Assembly: GCA_021648125.1 (NCBI GenBank)
Contig: JAKITK010000007.1
Coordinates: 1-64,000, forward strand
Length of the DNA: 64,000 bases
Source: Lysobacterales bacterium
Lineage (GTDB): Bacteria; Pseudomonadota; Gammaproteobacteria; Xanthomonadales; SZUA-36
Reading direction: 5' to 3'
Shown one piece after another: positions 55,048-63,500 of this stretch. Numbering within the stretch: position 1 is the stretch's first letter; each line of letters opens with the position of its first letter. The translations under genes and the position numbers were made by a program. The notes below the pieces were generated by a model. That model did no database searches. It was not told the origin of the DNA and saw only the letters and a program-made list of their open reading frames with translations.

Positions 55048-56396
55048 TAGTAGTCGAGGTCTAATTCAGTTTCGTCAACGGTATCTTCAAGCTCGGCCAC
55101 TTGCTCTACTTCAGCTTCGCTGTCATTAGCAGATGAGTTATCAGATTGCTCTGAGTCATTATCATCAGTAAATGAAGCATCAGTATCCTCAGCGTCCTTA
55201 TCGTCTGTGGTTTCAATTATCTCAATTTCTTCCTCATCCCGCAGATTCACCAGGGTACGGTAAGGGCCAATAACGATACGCTGGCCTTTTCGCAAACCTT
55301 TAGTGATTTCCTGATCGCTGTCGCTGGAAAGACCAACTTCTACATTTTTGCGAACCGCCTTACCCTTCTGGAATAAAAACACATAGGCTTGATCTTCTTT
55401 CTCCTCATCTTTTTTATCAGTAACAGTGCCTTCTTCGAACAAGACTGCCTGAATCGGTACGGAGATCGTTTCCTCTGAGGTTTGGGTATAAATATCAGCC
55501 CGCACACTCATACCGGGGCGGATAATAAGACTGTCTTGTTCATCCAGAAGAATTTTGACTAAAAATGACAAGCTTTGCTGCCCTGGTGCCCGTCTGGCGA
55601 CCGTTGCAATAGACTCAACCACACCCGAAAGTGGGGTGTCGGGATAAGCCGCAGAATATATATCTGCAGCCAAACCCTCAATGATTTGGGCAATATCAGC
55701 CTCGTCTACCTGTACCTCGGTAAGAGTCGCTGATGGGTCAGCTATCACCATTAGTGTGGATCCTGGAATATTGGTGGTGCCGGCAATCACTGTTTCGCCT
55801 ACTTTAATCTCGCTCTGAATTACAATTCCGTCTATTGGAGACTTGATCAGAGTTTTTCTTAATAGGTCTTCAGACTGGTCAAGTGCCGCCCGGGCTTGCA
55901 ATAACGACTCCTGCAAAGAACGAAGGTCTACCCGTGACAGTGATAATTCGCTTTCCAGCGCCTGATAACTGTCTTCACCAACTAGCTTGCTTTTATATAG
56001 AGATTTACGCCGCTCGAAGCGTTCAGCCAGATTGCTTATTAACAAGCGTTGTCGCTCAATCGCAATGGCGGATATTCGCACCCGTGCTTGTGCTTGGTCT
56101 ACCTGGGCTTGATAGTTTTTAGGATCCAGCGTGATCACCAGCTGACCTTTACTTACCTGATCTGCCTCTTCTACATGCAACTCAATCACCTGACCTATGA
56201 CTTCAGAGCGCAATTGCACCTGCTCTCTGAAGGTCAAAGTTCCAGATGCCAGAATCGAACTCTTTAGTGATTTGAGCTCAACACTGGTGATATTGACCTG
56301 CTTGGCTTCACGGGTGTCAGTTAGCTTGGAGATGAGTGGCAGCCCTACCAAAAGTAGGGCTAAGCCGCCAAAAATAATAATTTTTTTCATCACCAA
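55047..56396 (-). CDS. HlyD/MacA-type periplasmic adaptor with an acidic C-terminal tail
   Basis: A 449-residue membrane-fusion protein. One N-terminal TM is followed by a lipoyl/barrel-sandwich half ([14 protein letters not shown]), a coiled-coil hairpin (about 100-190), and beta-barrel and MPD domains. Unusual is a long acidic tail: residues from about 385 onward are dominated by Asp, Glu and Ser. The tail does not resemble a known adaptor domain and could interact with a cationic cargo or the outer membrane. Second gene of the operon YIP1-adaptor-ATPase-permease. Confidence 0.9.
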   Translation of the reverse strand: MVMKKIIIFGGLALLLVGLPLISKLTDTREAKQVNITSVELKSLKSSILASGTLTFREQVQLRSEVIGQVIELHVEEADQVSKGQLVITLDPKNYQAQVDQAQARVRISAIAIERQRLLISNLAERFERRKSLYKSKLVGEDSYQALESELSLSRVDLRSLQESLLQARAALDQSEDLLRKTLIKSPIDGIVIQSEIKVGETVIAGTTNIPGSTLMVIADPSATLTEVQVDEADIAQIIEGLAADIYSAAYPDTPLSGVVESIATVARRAPGQQSLSFLVKILLDEQDSLIIRPGMSVRADIYTQTSEETISVPIQAVLFEEGTVTDKKDEEKEDQAYVFLFQKGKAVRKNVEVGLSSDSDQEITKGLRKGQRIVIGPYRTLVNLRDEEEIEIIETTDDKDAEDTDASFTDDNDSEQSDNSSANDSEAEVEQVAELEDTVDETELDLDY

Positions 56397-56399
56397 GCT

Positions 56400-57104
56400 C
56401 TATACTGTTATTGCCCAGATGCCATATATCAGCACCCAAGGTAGCAACACAATAATGCTGGATTTAAACGTAGAGGCTCCGGTCCAGCGCGTATAGCCGA
56501 TGACCATAAGGGCTAGTGTCCAAACAGTAATAAGGCTGAACGAACTGGCCATGCTAAACCACTTGTCACCAGCTTCAGCGTGCACAAACAATGCATTAAG
56601 TGAAGTTAGCTGTAGGGCTTCTGCAGAAACCTGGTTGGTATCAGACATCGTGATAAAGACTATCGCTGCAAGGGCGCCAAATATAGACACAAAATTCGCC
56701 CATACTGAAAACGAAAACCATTGTCCGTAACTAAGCTCCGCCCTGCTGGTTAGTTTATTTGCCAGATGAAAATATATCGCCATAATGGCATAGATTACAA
56801 ATGTTCCAATAACTACAGCCCCCACCGACATCCATGTAGTCGAGCCCGGCTGCATGAAATTACGGGTAACCTCAGCTGCTTCGGCGCGTGATTCCGCCGG
56901 CATTCCGCGAATGGTTTCTTCAACAAACCAGGAAAAATCCACCCAGTTAAAGTAGTAGTACAGCATGCCTGCTGACAGCAGTATGGTTATTAATAACGGC
57001 CACCAGAGCCAACGAGTATGTACTTTGATCTGATCAAAAGCTTTGGCAGGTGATGCTACTATGTCAGTCATCGCATTAAATACGGTATAGGTTTTATCAT
57101 TCAT
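56400..57104 (-). CDS. YIP1-family membrane protein
   Basis: A 234-residue inner-membrane protein with five predicted helices and the family's start pattern (A-M-T-D-I-V-A-S-P-A-K-A-F-D-Q-I near 11-26). Function in bacteria is unknown. It stands directly upstream of the MacA-like adaptor with a 3-nt gap, so it is probably a member of the export operon. Confidence 0.78.
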   Translation of the reverse strand: MNDKTYTVFNAMTDIVASPAKAFDQIKVHTRWLWWPLLITILLSAGMLYYYFNWVDFSWFVEETIRGMPAESRAEAAEVTRNFMQPGSTTWMSVGAVVIGTFVIYAIMAIYFHLANKLTSRAELSYGQWFSFSVWANFVSIFGALAAIVFITMSDTNQVSAEALQLTSLNALFVHAEAGDKWFSMASSFSLITVWTLALMVIGYTRWTGASTFKSSIIVLLPWVLIYGIWAITV

Positions 57105-57429
57105 TATCTTTCTCCCTCATGAGTCTGATAGAGTCCAAAATTGCGACTCTGAAAATTGAACAGCACTAGTATCCCGTATTTTACTTGTGATCAATAGTGC
57201 CAAAAGTATAGGTGTTGGTTAACTAGAGCCACCCCTAATTTTCTTTGTGTGAAATTTTTGAGTGACTGTAGCTAAGCCAAATGTTTGCCTAAAGATACCG
57301 TCCCGATTTTTTTATCTTCCCAGCCTATGGGCCGGGACCTCATTGGGAGTAGTACGATTTAAGTAGAGCTATAATTCTAGTATTCTGGAGGTCAAAGTGT
57401 GCTGTGGAAATCTACCCCCCGGGGTGTTG
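57105..57429. other. Gene-free stretch with a diverged palindrome
   Basis: No gene supported. A degenerate copy of the REP-like palindrome (TCTTCCCAGCCTATGGGCCGGGACCTC) lies at 57315-57341. The region is AT-rich and may hold the promoter of the YIP1 operon. Confidence 0.4.
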
Positions 57430-57660
57430 TTACACCACATTACACAACACGATGATCTCGCTTTTTGTGTGCGAACTACCTTGTTTTTGTTTATAGTGAT
57501 ATTGAACAGTGCTAACGCGTGCTTCAATATCATTGCCATCACCAATGCTATAAAACAAGCTTTCGCCTTCACGCGGTACCCGGCGTTTTTGTTCATCACC
57601 TCGGCGAACTATTTCTGCTTTAATTTGTTTTCCATCCGGGTAAGTAAAAACTAATTTCAT
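57430..57660 (-). CDS. Small protein of unknown function, 76 residues
   Basis: A 76-residue protein, ATG preceded by a GGAG-like site (rc of ctcc). Basic middle and an E-A-R-V-S-T-V-Q-Y-H-Y segment suggest a small beta-rich protein. No family recognised. Overlapping frames on the other strand here are shadows. Confidence 0.5.
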   Translation of the reverse strand: MKLVFTYPDGKQIKAEIVRRGDEQKRRVPREGESLFYSIGDGNDIEARVSTVQYHYKQKQGSSHTKSEIIVLCNVV

Positions 57661-57785
57661 TGTAACTCCAGCCCTTTCAGGTCTTATTTATAGTGTAAAA
57701 CAGTGATATTCACATATTTTTAGTGGTTCTATAATACCTTAAAGTGCCATTATTTGCTCTGACCGTAGAGAAATTTGGTACGGAA

Positions 57786-58001
57786 TATACCCCCAATCCC
57801 CAGATAGAAACACGGATGCTGCACATGCTCTTGATTCCACAGTAAAACAAAAAACAACCGTCGAACCTCGGCAATTGCTCCTGCATTGCCCTACTACCGT
57901 CCATCCATGGACATATAAGGGTGCGACTCATATTTTTTATTTCACTGTGAAACCAATATCATACACATCATATCGCACCTCTATCTGGGGATTGGGGTAT
58001 A
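57786..58001. mobile_element. MITE-like element with 22-bp terminal inverted repeats
   Basis: Left end TATACCCCCAATCCCCAGATAGA (57786-57808) and right end TCTATCTGGGGATTGGGGTATA (57980-58001) are inverted complements apart from one extra C. Between them are about 170 bp with only a shadow frame (57710-57931). No transposase. The 441-nt gap 57661-58101 holds no other feature. Confidence 0.65.
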
Positions 58002-58101
58002 CTGCGAAACTGGTCAAACCTTTCAGATTGCGGTAGTCCGTTCTGTTCTGTTATTTCAATGGCCGGATAGGCAGATTGAGAGGTTTTTGAGAGGATTTTG
58101 A

Positions 58102-58506
58102 ATGAAACGCAGACATCACCCTGACGATGAAGCTGAAATTAATATTACCCCGATGCTCGACATCGTTTTTATTATGTTGATTTTTTTTATTGTAACAACT
58201 TCTTTTGTAAAGGAAAAAGGTCTCGATCTTGCGCGTCCTGAGCAAAGTAAAGACCAGAAGGTCGATAAGGATAAGCTGCCCATAGTGGTCAAAATTGATG
58301 CAACCAGCGTGATTCGGGTTAGTGGCAGAATTGTGGAGCCGAATGCAGTACGCGCAAATCTAGAACGCGAACATGCCCAAAAACCTGATGCCCTGATGAT
58401 TCTGGCGATGCACCCAGATGCCCATGCTGAGGCGATGGTCAATGTACTTGATGGGGCTAATATTGTGGGTATTCAGAATGTATCGGTAGCCACCGAGGCT
58501 CGTTAG
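58102..58506 (+). CDS. exbD: Solo ExbD-type biopolymer transport protein
   Basis: A 134-residue protein. A short cytoplasmic N-terminus is followed by one TM (I-N-I-T-P-M-L-D-I-V-F-I-M-L-I-F-F, with the conserved Asp in the membrane) and a periplasmic domain. It uses the proton-motive force via ExbB/TolQ-like partners, but no exbB or tonB is nearby, so it is solitary in this window. A clear rho-independent terminator follows. Confidence 0.9.
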   Translation: MKRRHHPDDEAEINITPMLDIVFIMLIFFIVTTSFVKEKGLDLARPEQSKDQKVDKDKLPIVVKIDATSVIRVSGRIVEPNAVRANLEREHAQKPDALMILAMHPDAHAEAMVNVLDGANIVGIQNVSVATEAR

Positions 58507-58526
58507 CACAAGTTAAGCTTTTCAAT

Positions 58527-58563
58527 AAAACCGCATAACTGCTAGAGCTTATGCGGTTTTTTT
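58527..58563 (+). terminator. Rho-independent terminator after exbD
   Basis: Stem AAAACCGCATAA pairs with TTATGCGGTTTT (58527-58538 with 58549-58560), loop CTGCTAGAGC, followed by T residues to 58563. It is symmetric and could also act for the minus strand. Confidence 0.85.
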
Positions 58564-58598
58564 ATACGAGAACAATTCGAAGAAGACCTACTATAAGG

Positions 58599-59609
58599 CT
58601 AAGCGATAGCAGAACCGGGCACTATCCATAAATTAAGTAATAAACCCCCACCCAATAATAAAACAAACAGACTCAGGGCAAGAATCAGCGGCTTCGCCCC
58701 CAGGTCCCTGAGTTTATGAAAATTAGTATCAACCCCCAGCGCCGCCATTGCCATAGACAGAAAGACCAAATCGGCAGTGACCAGTAATTGATGCAGATTT
58801 GCCGGGATATCCACCCAAGTGTTGATGGCGGTAACGCCAATAAAGGCAACCACAAACCAGGGGATATATAGGGGTTGTTTTTCCTCGCGGGCGTCCCGCA
58901 ACCAGATACCCATAATAATTAACAGCGGCGCCAGCAACATAACCCGAATCAGTTTGACAATAACGCCGGTATCAGCGGCTTCCGGGCTAACCGCAACACC
59001 AGCGGCTACCACCTGGGCAACCTCGTGGATGGTGGAGCCGGCGAATATGCCATAAGCTGCATCGCCGGAAAGTGGTAGCAGAGGGTAAATTATGGGGTAG
59101 AGAAACATCGAGATAGTGCCAAACAGCACCACAGTGGCTACGGCCATTGCCACCTGTTGACTACTTGTTTTAGTTATCGGGGCCGCCGCCAGTATGGCTG
59201 CGGCTCCGCAAACAGCGGCGCCAATTGTCACCATGGCGGCCATCCCGCGATCCAGTCCCAGTACTTTGCGACCGATGAACATACCCACCAACATTACCAT
59301 GATAATTACGGCAATATCCAACCAGACGACGGCCATTCCCAGCTCGGCAATTGCAGAAAAACTGATGTTGAGACCGTACATAGCTACGCCGAGTCGTAGC
59401 AATTTACCCTGAGAAAATTTAAGCCCGGATTCAAGCGGGCCCTGGTGTTTATGGTAAAAAGTATTTCCGTAAATCATACCTAGCAAAATCGCCAACACTA
59501 GTGGGCTGAGTCCTAGGGCTTGAAGGGCTGGAATCAGCGTTAGCCCAAAAGCAACCGCGGTGATTCCGCCTGCCAGCAGCAGACCGGGCACAAGCGGCTT
59601 TACATTCAC
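58599..59609 (-). CDS. YeiH-family putative sulfate exporter
   Basis: A 336-residue inner-membrane protein with about 10 TM helices. V-F-A-L-T-like opening helices, the block A-A-V-C-G-A-A-A-I-L-A-A-A-P and the helix G-S-T-I-H-E-V-A-Q-V fit the YeiH/PSE family. The family is labelled a putative sulfate exporter but the activity is not proven. Its start overlaps the ycgL stop by 4 nt. Confidence 0.85.
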   Translation of the reverse strand: MNVKPLVPGLLLAGGITAVAFGLTLIPALQALGLSPLVLAILLGMIYGNTFYHKHQGPLESGLKFSQGKLLRLGVAMYGLNISFSAIAELGMAVVWLDIAVIIMVMLVGMFIGRKVLGLDRGMAAMVTIGAAVCGAAAILAAAPITKTSSQQVAMAVATVVLFGTISMFLYPIIYPLLPLSGDAAYGIFAGSTIHEVAQVVAAGVAVSPEAADTGVIVKLIRVMLLAPLLIIMGIWLRDAREEKQPLYIPWFVVAFIGVTAINTWVDIPANLHQLLVTADLVFLSMAMAALGVDTNFHKLRDLGAKPLILALSLFVLLLGGGLLLNLWIVPGSAIA

Positions 59610-59854
59610 TTTCGCAGGTCTTCCTGTGATGGTGCTAGTTGTAGATGGTAACCCTGCTTACTTAAATTATCGAGAACCTGGCTGATATCCTCTCTCACCA
59701 AGCTGCGGCTGGGGTCTAGCTCAAGCTCCATTGCCAGCGTTGCCGGGGTAAATAGGGCGTGCAACTCCTCTGGAAGGTCGGCATCTTCCCATAGCGTGGA
59801 TAGGTAAAGATAAGTATCCGTTTTTTTTTCTGATCGATAAATATAACAATACAT
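59606..59854 (-). CDS. ycgL: YcgL domain protein
   Basis: An 82-residue protein starting at ATG 59854: the upstream frame runs into the 37-bp repeat, which does not fit the family start. M-Y-C-Y-I-Y-R-S-E-K-K and Y-L-Y-L are hallmarks, with L-x-x-x-G-Y-H-L-Q-L near the end. The family has no established function. Coupled to yeiH by a 4-nt overlap. Confidence 0.85.
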   Translation of the reverse strand: MYCYIYRSEKKTDTYLYLSTLWEDADLPEELHALFTPATLAMELELDPSRSLVREDISQVLDNLSKQGYHLQLAPSQEDLRK

Positions 59855-59874
59855 TTTGTTTCTACTCAATAGCC

Positions 59875-59911
59875 TGTGCAGCATCCGTGTTTCTATCTGG
59901 GGATTGGGGTA
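59875..59911. repeat. 37-bp repeat, inverted copy of 57788-57825
   Basis: TGTGCAGCATCCGTGTTTCTATCTGGGGATTGGGGTA is the reverse complement of 57788-57825 with one base missing. The 20-nt core is also the right end of the MITE-like element. The two 37-bp copies face each other across exbD, yeiH and ycgL. Confidence 0.8.
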
Positions 59912-60077
59912 GTGTTAGTATAATTCAAAGATGGCATGGTAAATCAGGGTTTTTCTGAAGTATTCGATTAGAATGTATGCTTAAAAGATACAGCTTTTCT
60001 GTTTTTGTTTTCTATTTTTGCGAATACGATAAACTAAGCCATAGGTAAAATATCAGCTAGCTTCAGGGTGTGATGAG

Positions 60078-62348
60078 ATGAATGTAAACAACATATGCTT
60101 AAACTGCAGAAAGCTTTTTTTGTTCACCGGCTTGCAGGTTTTAATGTTTTCTTCAGTGCTTGCGCAAAGTGTTCAACAATCAGGACTACAGTCGCTGGAA
60201 AAGCAGGGTCGCCTCAAAGTAGGGCTCGCGCTTGGCGGCGGTGGTGCGCGGGGAATTTCCCATATTGGTGTTCTCAGGGCGCTTGAAGAACACAATATTC
60301 CTATCGATTGTGTAGTGGGTACTTCAATGGGGGCGATTATCGGGGGCCTGTATGCATCTGGCAAAACGCCAGATGCAATTGAAGCAATCGTTGGGGAAAT
60401 GGACTGGGGTTTCGCCCTCAGTGATGGTACTCAAAGACAAAATAAGCCCATGCATGTTAAGGAACAAGAGCTACAAATCGCGCATGCCGGGAAGTTAGGT
60501 GTTGGCGGGAAAGTGTTGGGACTGCCATTGGGTGCACTCAGTGGTCAAAATCTGAACCAGGTGCTTTCTAAGATAAACCTGGAAAATCTGGCAGTTCGAA
60601 ATTTTGATGATTTTCCATTACCTTTTCGTGCCGTTGCTACCGATCTGGCCACAGGCGAGGCCTATGTGATCGGCACGGGCAGCATTTCAGATGCCATGCG
60701 TGCCAGTATGTCGGTGCCCGGCTTGTTTGAGCCGGTAGTCATTGATGGTAAGTTGCTCGTGGATGGTGGTATGGCAAATAATGTGCCCGCCAGCGTTGCC
60801 CGCGAGTTGTGTGGAGATATCGTTATTGCTGTGAGTGTGGGCACAGAGCTTTTGGAACAGGAAGCGATAACTTCAGTGTTGGCTATAACCGAGCAAATAT
60901 CATCGTTCCTCACCTGGGGGAATACAGCTAAGACCATAGCCTCACTGTCTGCGGATGATCTGTTAATAAGTCCAGATTTGGGTGAAATCAGTAGCGCTTC
61001 ATTCTCCATCGGGCTGGAGGGTGTCCCTTTAGGTTATGCGGCAGCGAATACCGCTCTGGCCAAATGGAAAAACACACGAAAAATAGCAGCTTTAGGTAAT
61101 CAACACAACCGTAAGAAAACGGTGTCGGCTGCTCCGATAATCGCATTTGTTCAGCTGGAGAATAATTCTCCTTTAAATGATCAGCTAATTCGTGACCGGC
61201 TGAGTATTACCACCGGAAAACCACTTAATCTTACCTTGCTAAATGAGGATATTAACAAGCTTTACGGCTTGGATTTGTTCGATACTGTAGATTGGGACTA
61301 TACCAAAAATGATGCCGGTGAAACCGGGATAAAGATTATAACATTCCAGAATCCGGCCAAGAAAAACTATATGCAATTTGGCTTGCAGCTTGAGCATGAT
61401 AGCAATAGTGACAGTAATTTTACCGTGTCGACAGCTTATATAATGTCGAATATAAATGACCGTGGCGGTAGCCTGCGAGTGTCGGGGTCTCTTGGCGAAA
61501 GAACCAATTTATCCGCCGCCCTGTATCAGCCACTGGATTATAGCGGGCGCTACTTTCTCAACCCGATCGTTGGCTACGGAAAGCGGGAAGTTAACCTCTT
61601 CAGCGGCAAACAAAAGGTCGGTGAACTTGAGTTAGGCACCATCGGTTTGTATTTGGGTGGCGGGGTGAACTTGGGTAGTATGGGAGAAATAAGACTGGGT
61701 TATGAACGCGCCCGTGGTCGCATAGGTGTGCTCAGCGGGGTTTTTGAAGATCCGCCGAAGAAGTTTGATTTGGGAGAATTTACATTCCGCATGGTATATG
61801 ACGATTTAGACAGTTATTATTTCCCCCGCTCAGGTACCCGTATGGTCTTTGGTTCACGCCTGGCAGATAATCGCCTGGGTTCTAGCGATGATTATACCCA
61901 AGTGGCCTTTTCCGGCGTCGGAGCTAGGTCATGGGGTAAAGGTACTCTCGCCTGGCGGGTGCATGCAGGCTATACCTTTGATGATGCTGCACCGGTTGAA
62001 CGGGCCTTTGAGTTGGGTGGCCTTGGGCAGTTATCTGGCTTGGCCACCAACCAGTTGGTGGGTAACTATATTGGTTTTGCTAGCCTGTCGTGGTATAGCT
62101 ACCTTGCTGGGATAAAACAGATTTCTGCGTTTGGCGGAGTGTCTCTTGAAGCCGGTAATACTTGGCTGCGAGAAGATGATATCGGGTTTGATGATTTAAT
62201 CTATTCTGGAAGTATTTTTGTGGGAGCTGATACCCCGATCGGCCCCTTGTATTTGGGCTTCGGCGTGGCAGATACTGGTAACAGCGCGCTTTACTTATAT
62301 GTGGGTAACCCCTTTGACTTCACTGACGGGCTGTTGAGTCCACGCTAA
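60078..62348 (+). CDS. Patatin-like phospholipase fused to a BamA-type barrel (type Vd autotransporter, PlpD-like)
   Basis: A 756-residue protein. A signal peptide is followed by a patatin domain: G-G-G-G-A-R-G oxyanion loop at 53-59, G-T-S-M-G with Ser83, and the D-G-G dyad near 227. A POTRA-like segment lies at about 350-430, then a C-terminal 16-stranded BamA/TpsB-type barrel (G-G-x-G-Q-L-S-G-L-A block) up to the end. It is full length. This is the layout of PlpD, a secreted outer-membrane phospholipase A. It stands alone, preceded by the 193-nt gap 59885-60077 with no gene. Confidence 0.9.
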   Translation: MNVNNICLNCRKLFLFTGLQVLMFSSVLAQSVQQSGLQSLEKQGRLKVGLALGGGGARGISHIGVLRALEEHNIPIDCVVGTSMGAIIGGLYASGKTPDAIEAIVGEMDWGFALSDGTQRQNKPMHVKEQELQIAHAGKLGVGGKVLGLPLGALSGQNLNQVLSKINLENLAVRNFDDFPLPFRAVATDLATGEAYVIGTGSISDAMRASMSVPGLFEPVVIDGKLLVDGGMANNVPASVARELCGDIVIAVSVGTELLEQEAITSVLAITEQISSFLTWGNTAKTIASLSADDLLISPDLGEISSASFSIGLEGVPLGYAAANTALAKWKNTRKIAALGNQHNRKKTVSAAPIIAFVQLENNSPLNDQLIRDRLSITTGKPLNLTLLNEDINKLYGLDLFDTVDWDYTKNDAGETGIKIITFQNPAKKNYMQFGLQLEHDSNSDSNFTVSTAYIMSNINDRGGSLRVSGSLGERTNLSAALYQPLDYSGRYFLNPIVGYGKREVNLFSGKQKVGELELGTIGLYLGGGVNLGSMGEIRLGYERARGRIGVLSGVFEDPPKKFDLGEFTFRMVYDDLDSYYFPRSGTRMVFGSRLADNRLGSSDDYTQVAFSGVGARSWGKGTLAWRVHAGYTFDDAAPVERAFELGGLGQLSGLATNQLVGNYIGFASLSWYSYLAGIKQISAFGGVSLEAGNTWLREDDIGFDDLIYSGSIFVGADTPIGPLYLGFGVADTGNSALYLYVGNPFDFTDGLLSPR

Positions 62349-62413
62349 CGATTGGCAATTTTCCGGAGATGCGTTTAAGCTGTTTGTCCCTATCAACTGA
62401 TAAGAGGTGAAGT

Positions 62414-62617
62414 ATGTCTGTAGCAAAAGTAATTGAAATTATGGCTGATTCTGATAAAAGCTTTGAAGATGCGATGCAAAAAGGTCTGGATAAAGCACAT
62501 AAGTCATTAAATAATGTCCGCGGTGCTTGGATCGAAGGCCAGAAAGTCATTTGTGATGCAGAAGGAAAAATCACAGAATATCGAGTGCAAATGAAAGTAA
62601 CTTTTGTTATTGGTTAA
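62414..62617 (+). CDS. Dodecin
   Basis: A 67-residue flavin-binding protein. M-S-V-A-K-V-I-E-I, K-S-F-E-D-A-M-Q-K-G-L-D and the Trp in R-G-A-W-I-E-G form the usual dodecin sequence, which assembles into a dodecamer that stores flavin or CoA. Preceded by GAGGTGAAGT (ribosome binding). Terminator follows at 62641. Confidence 0.92.
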   Translation: MSVAKVIEIMADSDKSFEDAMQKGLDKAHKSLNNVRGAWIEGQKVICDAEGKITEYRVQMKVTFVIG

Positions 62618-62640
62618 TTTCTATCAGCAAAACTTAAAAG

Positions 62641-62667
62641 GCATGCATCGAGTGCATGCTTTTTTTT
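62641..62667 (+). terminator. Rho-independent terminator after dodecin
   Basis: Perfect 7-bp stem GCATGCA/TGCATGC with a 5-nt loop followed by eight T residues. Confidence 0.85.
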
Positions 62668-62677
62668 GGAGCAGTAA

Positions 62678-63457
62678 ATGTTCGGTAATTTCAAACGCTG
62701 GCGAAAACGGCAAATTACTCAAGGGGAGCCTATCAATAATGCCCTTTGGGCTCGAACCTTGGCGCGTGCGCCGGTGCTTGAATCGCTAAGCCAGGAAGAA
62801 TCGGAAAGGTTACGCCAGCGGACGATACTTTTCCTACACGAAAAATCCTTTACCGGAGCCGCTGGCATGGTCTTAGATCGGCCCATGCAGTTACATATGA
62901 GCGCCCTGGCTAGCTTGTTAATACTTAATCTCAACATCGATTATTTCGCGGGCTGGCATGAGGTAATAGTCTATCCAGGCGCCTTTGTTACCGGTCGCCC
63001 ACGGGTGGATGAAAACGGCCTGGTGCATTCGGGAGAGCAAAGTCTCGGCGGTGAAGCCTGGGGCCGGGGGCCGGTAATATTGTCTTGGGAAGATGCCCAG
63101 CCTGGCGCGCTTATTCATGGCGAGGGTTCAAATGTAGTATTGCATGAGTTTGCCCACAAACTGGATATGCTCAATGGCGCCAATGCCAATGGAATGCCGC
63201 CTTTACACAGCTCCATGCAGCGCCAACAGTGGACTGATACATTGGGTGCTGGGTATGAGAAACTTAAACGGCAATTACAGCAGGGCCGCCAACCGTGGAT
63301 AGATCCTTATGCGGCGACCAATCCTGCGGAGTTTTTCGCTGTAATCAGCGAACACTTTTTTGAAAGGCCGTTATGGTTCAAGCGTCAGGAGAGTGAGCTG
63401 TATCAACAATTGATGCAATTTTATCGTCAGGATCCTGCCGCAAGATTCAGCGTTTGA
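62678..63457 (+). CDS. mtfA: MtfA-type zinc peptidase
   Basis: A 259-residue M90 peptidase. H-E-F-A-H-K-L-D near residue 155 is the HExxH zinc motif and E-F-F-A-V-I-S-E-H-F-F the second helix. MtfA in E. coli inactivates the repressor Mlc and has aminopeptidase activity. Length typical. Starts 11 nt after the dodecin terminator, so it may depend on its own promoter. Confidence 0.92.
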   Translation: MFGNFKRWRKRQITQGEPINNALWARTLARAPVLESLSQEESERLRQRTILFLHEKSFTGAAGMVLDRPMQLHMSALASLLILNLNIDYFAGWHEVIVYPGAFVTGRPRVDENGLVHSGEQSLGGEAWGRGPVILSWEDAQPGALIHGEGSNVVLHEFAHKLDMLNGANANGMPPLHSSMQRQQWTDTLGAGYEKLKRQLQQGRQPWIDPYAATNPAEFFAVISEHFFERPLWFKRQESELYQQLMQFYRQDPAARFSV

Positions 63458-63500
63458 TTATTGATAGTTTCGAATTCATTCGGGCGTTTATTTTCATCGC

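Noticed and set aside
57710-57931. 73-residue frame in the MITE-like element
   Set aside because: Overlaps the inverted-repeat element and runs into its left end; no homology seen.
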